Positions 56,919-64,000 of a stretch of 64,000 nt of DNA are shown piece after piece. The stretch covers positions 1 through 64,000 of the forward strand of contig NZ_SADB01000005.1 of the NCBI RefSeq assembly GCF_009669305.1, read 5' to 3'. Both the position numbers and the translations under genes were made by a program. This DNA is from Ancylomarina sp. 16SWW S1-10-2. GTDB taxonomy: Bacteria > Bacteroidota > Bacteroidia > Bacteroidales > Marinifilaceae. The first letter of the stretch is position 1. Every line of letters begins with the position of its first letter. The notes beneath the pieces are model-generated. The model worked only from the letters and a program-made list of their open reading frames with translations, was not told where the DNA came from and ran no database searches.

Positions 56919-57386
56919 ATGAAAAAAAGATTTAGCTTAATCCTTTGTTTCCTAATATGCATGATGGCAAATCAGGTATTCTCTCAATCGATAAAGGAAA
57001 TTGAAGGACTATATTATAGTGTTGATGGTAATTTATATACAGGAACCTATACCGAATTCTACGAAAATGGGAATAAGAGAATTGAGATGAATTTGCTAGA
57101 AGGGAAGCGTAATGGAAAAATCACACTCTTCTTCAAAAATGAAATCAAAAAAGAAGTTCGCTCCTATATGAAAGGCTTAATGGATGGTACCTGGGTTACT
57201 TGGAACGATGAATCTACTAAAATTGCAGAAGCACGTTATAAGAGAAACAAGAAACATGGTAAATGGTATATTTGGGATGCACAAGGCGTAAAAAGATACG
57301 AGATGGAATATAATGAGGGAGAAAAGATTGGTACTTGGCTAATTTGGGACAAAAATGGCAAACTCATAAAAGAACGAAAATTCTAA
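56919..57386 (+). CDS. Secreted MORN-repeat (YwqK-like) protein
   Basis: 155 aa. Signal peptide at about 1-22 (CFLICMMANQVFSQS). The mature part is a chain of MORN_2-type repeats of about 22 residues: TGTYTEFYENGNKRIEMNLL, GKRNGKITLFFKN, GLMDGTWVTWND, KHGKWYIWDAQGVKRYEMEY, GTWLIWDKNGKLIKERKF. Databases often call such proteins YwqK-family antitoxins, but there is no toxin gene here and the secretion signal argues against a cytoplasmic antitoxin. Function unknown. Confidence 0.8.
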   Translation: MKKRFSLILCFLICMMANQVFSQSIKEIEGLYYSVDGNLYTGTYTEFYENGNKRIEMNLLEGKRNGKITLFFKNEIKKEVRSYMKGLMDGTWVTWNDESTKIAEARYKRNKKHGKWYIWDAQGVKRYEMEYNEGEKIGTWLIWDKNGKLIKERKF

Positions 57387-57426
57387 CAATTTTCTATTGT
57401 GGGGAGTTTTAGTAGTGCTCCTTAAG

Positions 57427-57457
57427 TCGCTTAATCGAAAGATTAGGCGATTTTTTT
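57427..57457 (+). terminator. Terminator after the MORN-repeat gene
   Basis: TCGCTTAATC (57427-57436) pairs with GATTAGGCGA (57441-57450) with one G-U pair and a GAAA tetraloop, followed by seven T. Confidence 0.9.
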
Positions 57458-57499
57458 GCAATTTAAAGCATCCTTGTTCGTTTAAACAGTAAAATCCAT

Positions 57500-57507
57500 T
57501 AAATTTG
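57500..57507 (+). promoter_or_regulatory. -7 element for the coiled-coil gene
   Basis: TAAATTTG, 30 bp before the ATG at 57538. Confidence 0.5.
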
Positions 57508-57537
57508 GTGTCACCATAAACGATAAAAGTAATTTAA

Positions 57538-58425
57538 ATGAGCACAGATTTGAATACCGAAAAGAAAGACAAGATTTACAAAATCGTATTAATCTCATTG
57601 GGAGTTATCCTACTTACCGTATCTATCCTTTTTCTTAAAACATATAGAGAAAATAGACAGTATATATCAGAAATAAAAATTGAAAAAGCTGATCTAGAAA
57701 TTGAATTAAGAAGCTTATCTCAAAATTACGATTCACTACAAACAAGTAACGATACTTTAAACCAATTACTTGTTACCGAGAAAGATAAAATTGACGAATT
57801 ATTAGAGAGAATGCGAGTTTTCAGAAATAATTCATATTTCGAAATCAATAAATACAAAAAAGAAGTTGGAACACTTAAAGGTGTACTACGTAGTTATGTG
57901 ATTCAAATTGATTCTTTAAACAGCAAGAATAAAGAGTTAAATGCTGAAAATATTCGCGTTAAGAAACAAATTTCTTGGGTAAAAGAGCGTAATGACAAAT
58001 TGGAGAGCACAACTAAAAATATGAAGGAACTCATATCTAAAGCATCAGCTCTAGAGGCTACAGACATTGAATGTTCACCAATAAACAAAAAAGGTAGAAC
58101 CGTAAAAAAACTATCAAAAACAGTCAAACTTAAAACAAGTTTCAAACTCAGAAAAAATATAACGATTACTCCAGGACTAAAAACAATCTACATTAGAATT
58201 GCTCGTCCTGATGAAGTCATTCTAAGTAATTCCGAAGGTTTATTATTCGAATACGAAAACACACAAATGGCATTTTCTGCCAAACGTGATATTGAATTTG
58301 AAGGTAATGAACTTGAAGTATCTATTTTTTGGGATAATGACGATAGCCTAATTAAGGGAGAATACACATTAGATTTATTCTCAGAAGGTGTTCATATCGG
58401 AAACTCAAGCTTTATTTTAAAATAA
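57538..58425 (+). CDS. Membrane-anchored coiled-coil protein, unknown function
   Basis: 295 aa. Short cytoplasmic N-terminus, one membrane helix at about 13-36 (YKIVLISLGVILLTVSILFL), then a long coiled coil at about 38-175 (heptads such as ELRSLSQNYDSLQTSNDTLN and LNAENIRVKKQI), then a beta-rich C-terminal domain at about 195-295 (LRKNITITPGLKTIYIRIAR, ending HIGNSSFILK). The layout resembles envelope proteins that hold a globular domain away from the inner membrane. Not assigned to a family; single-gene unit with its own promoter and terminator. Confidence 0.75.
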   Translation: MSTDLNTEKKDKIYKIVLISLGVILLTVSILFLKTYRENRQYISEIKIEKADLEIELRSLSQNYDSLQTSNDTLNQLLVTEKDKIDELLERMRVFRNNSYFEINKYKKEVGTLKGVLRSYVIQIDSLNSKNKELNAENIRVKKQISWVKERNDKLESTTKNMKELISKASALEATDIECSPINKKGRTVKKLSKTVKLKTSFKLRKNITITPGLKTIYIRIARPDEVILSNSEGLLFEYENTQMAFSAKRDIEFEGNELEVSIFWDNDDSLIKGEYTLDLFSEGVHIGNSSFILK

Positions 58426-58452
58426 GAAATAGAAGCTAAAATAACATAAATG

Positions 58453-58484
58453 TCCTATCTCTTAAGTATTGAGGTAGGATATTT
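58453..58484. terminator. Terminator between convergent genes
   Basis: 9-bp stem TCCTATCTC (58453-58461) and GAGGTAGGA (58471-58479) with a 9-nt loop, followed by TATTTTTA on the plus strand. Ends the coiled-coil gene; it may also serve lrgB from the other side. Confidence 0.75.
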
Positions 58485-58507
58485 TTACATCTGCTAACTA
58501 CAAGGAA

Positions 58508-59212
58508 CTAGTATAAAAGCAGAAGAAGAAATTTAATTACCCAAGGTGCAAAAATAGCCGTAACAACACCATTCAAGGCCATTCCCAATCCACCAAAAGC
58601 ACTAAAATCAGGACCTCTTTCACTAATACTAGCTGCACCTAAAGCATGTGAAGTTGCTCCCAAGCTTAATCCTACAGATTTGGGATCATTCACACCTATC
58701 AAACTCAAGTATGTTTGTCCGAATATGGCTCCCAGTACGCCAACAATAATTACAAAAGCAACCGTTAAGGATGGAATACCTCCCATTTCCTTCGACACTT
58801 CAATTGCTATGGGCATCGTAACTGATTTTGGAGCAAGAGATATCATTGTAACTTTTGAAGCTCCAAATAAATAAGCCGTCATAAATACTGAGATAATTCC
58901 TGTTAAACTACCAGCTAACATGGATAAAACAATCTTCCTAAAGTCTGCTTTTATTTCTTCTAAGAAACTATACAAAGCATAACCCAATGCAACTACTGAC
59001 GGTGCTAACCAGAAACTTATAACCTGAGTATTTCGCTCGTAATCTGCATAAGACGTATCTGTAAAGAGTAAAAATAGAATAACAACTGAAACTGTAATTA
59101 AAATTGGATTTAAGAGCGGTGATTTGTACCTCTTCTGTAATTTTTTCGAGAGAATAAACACGATCAAAGTTAGGCACACATGAACCAAAGGTGAATTGAT
59201 AAGTTCTTTCAT
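58508..59212 (-). CDS. lrgB: LrgB family membrane protein
   Basis: 234 aa from the ATG at 59212 (MKELINSPLVHVCLTLIVFI). A longer frame to 59323 overlaps lrgA and has no LrgB-like sequence. The stop of lrgA and this start share one base (TAATG), so translation is coupled. Multi-pass inner-membrane protein with LrgB blocks FWLAPSVVALGYALYSFLEE, APKSVTMPIAIEVSKEMGG and LGATSHALGAASISERGPDF. LrgAB-type pairs have been linked to murein hydrolase control and, in several bacteria and plant chloroplasts, to export or uptake of small organic acids such as pyruvate or glycolate. Confidence 0.94.
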   Translation of the reverse strand: MKELINSPLVHVCLTLIVFILSKKLQKRYKSPLLNPILITVSVVILFLLFTDTSYADYERNTQVISFWLAPSVVALGYALYSFLEEIKADFRKIVLSMLAGSLTGIISVFMTAYLFGASKVTMISLAPKSVTMPIAIEVSKEMGGIPSLTVAFVIIVGVLGAIFGQTYLSLIGVNDPKSVGLSLGATSHALGAASISERGPDFSAFGGLGMALNGVVTAIFAPWVIKFLLLLLY

Positions 59213-59547
59213 TAGGATCTTTTTTTCATGATTAAACCAACTACTGTCATGACCAATAAAGCACTCACAACAATGGCAATAGAGATAGGCAACCATTCTT
59301 GACTTAAGACATGGTAATGACACATTAAACCAACTCCTGCAGGAATAAAAAACAAAGCCATATTATTCAACAAAAAATCAGCAACTTCTTTAACATCCCT
59401 CGTTTTAATCAGCTTAAACTCCAAAGCTACAACAAGTAGAAGCATTCCTATAATACTCCCAGAAAGTGGTAGATGTGTATAAAAAGAAATCAACTCACCC
59501 AATAGCCAAAGTCCTAAAAATATGGCAACTTGTTTTATTAAAATCAT
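59212..59547 (-). CDS. lrgA: LrgA/CidA family membrane protein
   Basis: 111 aa from the ATG at 59547 (MILIKQVAIFLGLWLLGELI). A TTG two codons earlier is in frame but lies on the promoter -7 element. Four hydrophobic segments; family signature HLPLSGSIIGMLLLVVALEF at about 27-46 and FIPAGVGLMCHYHVL at about 70-85. Membrane partner of LrgB, upstream by one shared base. Regulator genes such as lytSR are not in the window. Confidence 0.92.
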   Translation of the reverse strand: MILIKQVAIFLGLWLLGELISFYTHLPLSGSIIGMLLLVVALEFKLIKTRDVKEVADFLLNNMALFFIPAGVGLMCHYHVLSQEWLPISIAIVVSALLVMTVVGLIMKKRS

Positions 59548-59550
59548 ATA

Positions 59551-59558
59551 CAAAAGTA
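59551..59558 (-). promoter_or_regulatory. -7 element for lrgAB, touching the start codon
   Basis: TACTTTTG on the minus strand ends only 3 bp before the lrgA ATG. If used, transcription would begin at or next to the start codon and the transcript would be leaderless or nearly so. Confidence 0.45.
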
Positions 59559-59652
59559 GTCTTTTCTTATTCTCTCGAACTCATTTAAATAAAAAATCCA
59601 CCTTACCAGGTGGATTAATGTATCTTTTAAAAAAATATGATTTATAGTATTC

Positions 59653-60111
59653 CTATTTAAAGAGTGTACGTGAACCAAAAGCACGAAAACCAACTAACAT
59701 GGAAACGCATCCACTTTCAGTATCTTCGGGATTTTGATTTTGATCTACAATAACTCGAATAATAAACTCATCGGTACTTTCTACCGAAAAATCCCAAGAT
59801 TTTGTAAACTCCTCATCTTTATTATCATACAATATATTATACTCAACATCTAAAAGTTGGAATCTTAATTTTCCAAGTTGATTTTCTCCTTCAACCAAAA
59901 CTCTATATTCCTGATCTGCATAAAACGTTAACTGTAACTCAGCCGTTTCCCCTTCAGACAAAACGGTATTATTTAATTGTCCATTAAAAGTATAAGGGCT
60001 CAATAAGGGGATACAATTTTTCTTTGTAAACTCATTACACTGAGAAAAGGCAAAACTTGAAATACAAGATAATGCTATAATTAAAGTGATATATCTGTAA
60101 ATTTTACTCAT
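59653..60111 (-). CDS. Secreted protein of unknown function
   Basis: 152 aa. Signal peptide at about 1-23 (LIIALSCISSFAFSQ). Mature part is beta-rich with acidic loops: LSEGETAELQLTFYADQEYR, LRFQLLDVEYNILYDNKDEE, WDFSVESTDEFIIRVIVD, ending in SGCVSMLVGFRAFGS. Three cysteines follow the signal region (CNEF, CIPL) or near the end (SGC), so a disulfide is possible. No family recognised. 41 bp downstream of the next unknown gene, likely co-transcribed with it. Confidence 0.75.
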   Translation of the reverse strand: MSKIYRYITLIIALSCISSFAFSQCNEFTKKNCIPLLSPYTFNGQLNNTVLSEGETAELQLTFYADQEYRVLVEGENQLGKLRFQLLDVEYNILYDNKDEEFTKSWDFSVESTDEFIIRVIVDQNQNPEDTESGCVSMLVGFRAFGSRTLFK

Positions 60112-60152
60112 CCTTAAGATTATTATTTATCATTAAGACTTATTAAACAACT

Positions 60153-61052
60153 CTACATTTCAGTAATTAATGTTCGAATTCGATCATTAATAGTCTTCAC
60201 ATCTTTCAATATATAAGGAGGCACTTTAAGCTTCACCTTATTTCCAATAACTGTTTTTCCTTTTTTAGAAATCAATTTGGTTTTACCCGATTTTTCCTGT
60301 CCAATTTCCTTAAATTTCTCATCCAATTTCCTCAAATCAGGTAATAAATCTTGAACTCTTCTCTCATTGGAAAATTGTTCCATAAGAGCTAATAAATTCT
60401 TCACCGAATAGCGCTGTTCAACAATTAACTTGACCATATCGCTTTGAGGATCTTCAGGATTTAAAATATTGGTTGCCAAATAAAGCGTCTCAATCCAACC
60501 ACCAAAAATAATCAGAGCAGCTGTACTTCCTCGTTTATTTTCCTTTAGATAACTATCGGAATCGGTAAACATTTCAGTAATAATTCTCAATAAAGAATCT
60601 TGATTCTGAAGATTCTTCTCAAGGCGTTTAGAAATTTTACGTTCGCCTTCTTCAGGAATACCCAATTCACGAGTGAATTTTTTAACAACAACCAAAAATT
60701 TAGCAGCATCTTGATATTGCTCGTATATACGTATATAACTTAAATCTGCGCCATAAACTCCCATATTTAAAGCCTTATCAGCTTGTGTCAAGTAGTTTTC
60801 TGAATTCGAACTCGGATTCAACAGATCTGGATGATAAGGTAAATTCATTTTTTGAATAATACCAGTTACCTCAACAGGAGACGGTACATTATAGAAAATA
60901 CTCTTAACCTTTTTAAAGCTTTGTGTAGAATCAATAACCTCATGCTTCAAATCAGAAGAACTAGCTTTAGGTTTATTTTGACAGGCTTGCGAAGCAACTG
61001 AAAGACCTAACAAAATTAAGAAATAAGACAAACGAAAGCTAATTTTAAGCAT
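60153..61052 (-). CDS. Helical lipoprotein of unknown function
   Basis: 299 aa. Signal with a possible lipobox SQAC at about 21-24 (LLGLSVASQACQNKP), then a largely alpha-helical sequence with many charged residues (SKRLEKNLQNQDSLLRIITE, LPDLRKLDEKFKEIG) and one glycine-rich hydrophobic stretch (STAALIIFGGWIETLYLATN) at about 180-200. No catalytic motif visible. It begins a two-gene unit with the secreted protein that follows. No family recognised. Confidence 0.7.
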   Translation of the reverse strand: MLKISFRLSYFLILLGLSVASQACQNKPKASSSDLKHEVIDSTQSFKKVKSIFYNVPSPVEVTGIIQKMNLPYHPDLLNPSSNSENYLTQADKALNMGVYGADLSYIRIYEQYQDAAKFLVVVKKFTRELGIPEEGERKISKRLEKNLQNQDSLLRIITEMFTDSDSYLKENKRGSTAALIIFGGWIETLYLATNILNPEDPQSDMVKLIVEQRYSVKNLLALMEQFSNERRVQDLLPDLRKLDEKFKEIGQEKSGKTKLISKKGKTVIGNKVKLKVPPYILKDVKTINDRIRTLITEM

Positions 61053-61541
61053 AGTAGAATGTATTTTTGACTTTTGACAATATTAACTCAATAAAAATAA
61101 CCCATTTATCTCAATTTTTCAATTCCTGATCAATATATTTTAAGTATTCGTAAAAGAATAACACGTTTTACCTAGCCATATACATGACATCACAGCTAAT
61201 TTAAGATGTAAATAAAAATACTTACTAAGCATCACAGTTCACAATAAATCAATTTAAACATATCGTAATTAGATTAAGATTTGATAATTATTTTCATTTC
61301 AGAAACCCATTTTATTCAATCTTTAATAGCTGATAATTGACTCAAAAAAAATTAAAACACTAAACCCTATATATTAAAGACACTAAACATAACAATACAA
61401 ATATTCATGCATACACTAAAAATAAACATCTTTCTACTTGATTATATAACTCTTCATTTACTACAGAATCGGCATTAAAAAATAAAAAAAGCGACATTAT
61501 TGTTTTTGTTCATAATAATATCAAAAAAACTTTCACTTTTT
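61053..61541. other. AT-rich intergenic region, nothing recognised
   Basis: About 490 bases, very AT-rich, between the divergent lipoprotein and HU-SPOR genes. No open frame, strong hairpin or repeat array. It presumably holds the lipoprotein promoter, but no TAnnTTTG match is convincing on the minus strand. Confidence 0.4.
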
Positions 61542-61617
61542 TACTTTTGATTACTAAGCTTTTAGTATATTTCTGCTGCTAATCAATTTTAATTAGAAGC
61601 TAGAATTTTTATCTTTG
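61542..61617 (+). promoter_or_regulatory. Two -7 elements before the HU-SPOR gene
   Basis: TACTTTTG at 61542-61549 and TATCTTTG at 61610-61617. The first would give a leader of about 70 nt; the second lies 5 bp before the ATG at 61623 and would give a leaderless or nearly leaderless transcript. Confidence 0.5.
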
Positions 61618-61622
61618 TTTAT

Positions 61623-62579
61623 ATGCTAGAAATATCAAGATATATTAAGGATTTATTATTCATTCACGACTGTGTGATTCTTCCTGGTTTAGGTGGCTTT
61701 GTGGCTAACTATACTCCAGCTGAAGAAAATCCACTAACGAATGAAATGCTTCCTCCATCAAAAGCTGTTAGTTTCAACCGAAACCTAAAACAGAACGATG
61801 GCTTGCTTATTAACTGTTTATCTGAGTCAGAAAAATTAACTTATACTGAAGCAGAAAGAGCTGTTGAGCTTTATATTGAAGATATTACCGTTCGCTTACG
61901 CAGAAGAGAAAAATTTATTTTCGATGGACTTGGCGATTTGTTTTACAACAAACGTCATAAATTACAATTTGAACCTGCTAAAAACATCAATTTTCTAGCC
62001 GACCTTTTTGGCATGGAAAGTTTTGAGCTACCAGATCTAATCATTCCTGACACGACACAAATTCGATCTTTAATTATTAAGGAAAATTTTTGGAATCGCT
62101 TTACGCTTAAGCATAAACTTTATGCAGCAGTTACTATTCCTTTCCTTTTAGGATTAGCTCTAATTCCTGTGAACCTTAATAATCATCAACATCAGTCTAA
62201 AGCTTCATTTAGTATGATGGAGAATACTCCTGATGTTCTAAAAACGAAATCGGCAAAACTTAATAATAAAATTTCACCTGCAAACGAATTGGTAAGCTTT
62301 GAACCTAGAATTATCTATGCTAAACCTAAGGCTGAAATTAAAGATAAAACAATAAAAGGAAAATATTACCTCATAGCTGGAAGCTTTGCAAATATCGAAA
62401 ATGCTCAAATTCTAAAAACAGTCATTGAGGCCAATTCATATCCGGCTAAAATTATTAAGAATAAAAATCTATTTGCAGTTGCTTTAAACAAGTTTAACTC
62501 AAAACAAGAAGCTGATCGTTTCCGTAAAAAAGTATTACAGAAAAACCCCAATGCATCTTGTTGGGTTCTACAAAAATAA
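61623..62579 (+). CDS. HU-CCDC81 and SPOR domain membrane protein
   Basis: 318 aa. N-terminal HU-like (CCDC81-type) domain at about 1-125, including HDCVILPGLGGFVANY and VSFNRNLKQNDGLLINCLS, the hallmark of a Bacteroidota family; one membrane helix at about 163-182 (YAAVTIPFLLGLALIPVNL); a Ser/Lys-rich linker; and a C-terminal SPOR domain at about 245-318 (YYLIAGSFANIENAQIL). SPOR domains bind denuded peptidoglycan at division sites, so it may link a cytoplasmic DNA-binding-like or protein-binding domain to the septal wall. The division role is inference from the SPOR domain. Just upstream of gltX. Confidence 0.9.
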   Translation: MLEISRYIKDLLFIHDCVILPGLGGFVANYTPAEENPLTNEMLPPSKAVSFNRNLKQNDGLLINCLSESEKLTYTEAERAVELYIEDITVRLRRREKFIFDGLGDLFYNKRHKLQFEPAKNINFLADLFGMESFELPDLIIPDTTQIRSLIIKENFWNRFTLKHKLYAAVTIPFLLGLALIPVNLNNHQHQSKASFSMMENTPDVLKTKSAKLNNKISPANELVSFEPRIIYAKPKAEIKDKTIKGKYYLIAGSFANIENAQILKTVIEANSYPAKIIKNKNLFAVALNKFNSKQEADRFRKKVLQKNPNASCWVLQK

Positions 62580-62603
62580 AACACATCTCGATTAAAATAT
62601 TTT

Positions 62604-62637
62604 AAAGAGTTTCCATAGTTGGAGACTCTTTTTTATT
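62604..62637 (+). terminator. Terminator of the HU-SPOR gene
   Basis: AAAGAGTTTCCA (62604-62615) pairs with TGGAGACTCTTT (62620-62631) with one G-U pair and a TAGT loop, then TTTTATTT. Confidence 0.9.
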
Positions 62638-62719
62638 TCCATAAAATACGATCTCATAAATTTCTTTAAACAAAAGCTCCTAGTATAGGAAAAGCAAAGA
62701 CAGATGAAACAATAATTAT

Positions 62720-62727
62720 TATCTTTG
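62720..62727 (+). promoter_or_regulatory. -7 element for gltX
   Basis: TATCTTTG, 58 bp before the gltX ATG, downstream of the terminator. Confidence 0.55.
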
Positions 62728-62785
62728 TCGAAATATAAATTATTATCCCTGAAATTCAGGAATTAAAATACTTAAGGATAAAATC

Positions 62786-64000
62786 ATGAGCGATAATAAA
62801 GTCAGAGTTCGATTTGCCCCTAGTCCAACAGGACCATTACATATGGGAGGTGTGAGAACAGCGCTTTTCAATTATTTATTTGCCCGCAAAAACGGTGGAA
62901 AATTCCTATTGCGTATAGAAGATACAGACCAGACACGCTATGTGCCAGGTGCTGAAGATTACATTGCTGAAGCCCTAAATTGGTGTGGTATTAAGATTGA
63001 TGAAGGCGTAACAGTAGGTGGAGAATATGGTCCTTACCGACAATCGGAAAGAAAACCAATGTATCGCGAATATGCTGAGAAATTAGTTGCCTCTGGAGAT
63101 GCTTATTATGCTTTCGATACAGCAGAAGAGTTGGATGCTATGCGTCATAAATATGAGGCTGAAAAGAAAACCTTTACATACAATTCTGACACTCGCGAAA
63201 CCTTAAATAATTCATTGGCTCTAAGTGCTGATGAAGTTCAAGCTAAAATTGAGGCAGGAACACCATATGTTGTTCGTTTTAAAATGCCTGTGAACGAAGA
63301 ATTACACCTTCATGATGAGATTAGAAAACATGTCGTGTTCAACACATCTGCACTCGACGATAAGGTTCTTTTCAAATCAGATGGCATGCCTACTTACCAT
63401 TTGGCAAATGTTGTAGATGACTATTTGATGAAAATATCTCACGTCATTCGTGGAGAAGAATGGTTACCATCGATGCCACTTCACGTATTATTATACAGAA
63501 AATTAGGCTGGGAAGCACAAATGCCAAAATTTGCTCACCTTCCTTTAATTCTTAAACCTGTAGGAAAAGGTAAGCTTAGCAAACGTGATGGAGATAAACT
63601 AGGATTCCCTGTTTTCCCATTACTATGGACAGATCCTAAAACTCAAGATATTTCTTCGGGATACCGTGAGGATGGTTATTTCCCAGAAGCATTTATAAAC
63701 ATGCTTGCCCTTTTAGGTTGGAATCCTGGAACTGAGCAAGAGATTTTTTCTATCGAAGAATTATCTGAAATTTTCTCATTAGAGAGAGTTGGAAAATCAG
63801 GTTCTAAATTCGATCCAGAAAAAACAAAATGGTTCAATCATCAATATCTAAAAACTAAATCGGATGAAGAGATTGGCCAGCTTTTCAACAGAGAAGTTCT
63901 TGTAAAAAAAGATATTGAAGCTGATGCAGACAAAATAAGTCGAATTTGTGGAATGGTTAAAGAGCGTGTTAACTTTGTCTCTGAAATATGGGATCAAGTG
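62786..64000 (+). CDS. gltX: Glutamyl-tRNA synthetase, 5' part (truncated by window edge)
   Basis: 405 codons are present with no stop; the complete enzyme is about 500 aa, so the C-terminal anticodon-binding part is outside the window. Class I synthetase: ATP-binding HIGH-type motif in [11 protein letters not shown] (His19), and KLSKR at 263-267 as the KMSKS equivalent. GEDTDQTR-like [15 protein letters not shown] near the N-terminus and [20 protein letters not shown] are typical of GluRS. Charges tRNA-Glu with glutamate. The start is the ATG beginning [16 protein letters not shown]. The call is firm. Confidence 0.97.
   Translation, partial: MSDNKVRVRFAPSPTGPLHMGGVRTALFNYLFARKNGGKFLLRIEDTDQTRYVPGAEDYIAEALNWCGIKIDEGVTVGGEYGPYRQSERKPMYREYAEKLVASGDAYYAFDTAEELDAMRHKYEAEKKTFTYNSDTRETLNNSLALSADEVQAKIEAGTPYVVRFKMPVNEELHLHDEIRKHVVFNTSALDDKVLFKSDGMPTYHLANVVDDYLMKISHVIRGEEWLPSMPLHVLLYRKLGWEAQMPKFAHLPLILKPVGKGKLSKRDGDKLGFPVFPLLWTDPKTQDISSGYREDGYFPEAFINMLALLGWNPGTEQEIFSIEELSEIFSLERVGKSGSKFDPEKTKWFNHQYLKTKSDEEIGQLFNREVLVKKDIEADADKISRICGMVKERVNFVSEIWDQV

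Noticed and set aside
56919-57386. Antitoxin of a toxin-antitoxin pair
   Set aside because: The name YwqK-family antitoxin is inherited from repeat similarity only; the protein has a signal peptide and no candidate toxin lies beside it.

Overview
The window is about 64 kb of low-GC DNA that reads as a core chromosomal segment of a free-living, probably marine or sediment Bacteroidota, most likely order Marinilabiliales/Bacteroidales (Marinifilaceae-like; the genus is inference). Evidence is the SprA translocon beside ruvA and gcvH, the fused LpxC-FabZ, numerous TAnnTTTG promoter elements of the Bacteroidota sigma factor, CarboxypepD_reg-TonB receptors, an HU-SPOR protein, and the near absence of Shine-Dalgarno sequences. 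I see no prophage, insertion sequence, integron, CRISPR array or tRNA gene.

Layout. 1-277: outward-facing promoter and leader that may belong to an rRNA operon beyond the left edge. 278-3071 (minus): GSCFA protein, alpha/beta hydrolase and queG. 3284-9371 (minus): complete SUF iron-sulfur operon sufB-sufC-sufD-sufS-sufE-sufT; its first three internal spacers hold short tandem repeats of 7 or 8 bp. 9847-10128: broken remnant of an efflux adaptor gene. 10334-11958 (minus): glnB-amt ammonium module, with three similar G-tract/C-tract hairpin-like elements upstream. 12707-18125 (plus): three paralogous secreted CarboxypepD_reg proteins (the first frameshifted), an unknown membrane protein and a CPYC thioredoxin-fold protein; this is the least understood block. 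18224-19267: thiL. 19563-22916 (minus): lipid A genes lpxD, lpxC/fabZ, lpxA. 23248-24495 (minus): HD phosphohydrolase. 24838-29665 (plus): rimP-nusA-infB with a promoter and leader hairpin.

29944-46664 (all minus): gcvH; pdxA-ruvA-sprA; a second group with a lytic transglycosylase, a DUF4837 lipoprotein and a small protein; tatA; then an M23 peptidase, dxr and the rseP protease. Most serve envelope biogenesis or export. 46884-49957 (plus): a His-rich membrane protein and a TonB receptor whose plug carries CxxC, plausibly metal acquisition. 50092-50853: DUF4197 lipoprotein. 50922-55954 (minus): TonB receptor plus an internally duplicated surface lipoprotein, with a TTAGG pentamer array at the lipoprotein stop codon. 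56535-58425 (plus): small CarboxypepD_reg protein, MORN/YwqK-like protein and a coiled-coil membrane protein. 58508-61052 (minus): lrgAB and two unknown exported proteins. 61623 to the end (plus): HU-SPOR protein and the 5' part of gltX, cut by the window edge.

The genome segment is mostly housekeeping. The parts that ordinary annotation does not explain are the repeat arrays in the SUF operon, the triplicated element before glnB-amt, the 12.7-18.1 kb paralogue cluster and the His-rich/CxxC receptor pair. All functional calls come from reading motifs by eye; no database search was run.
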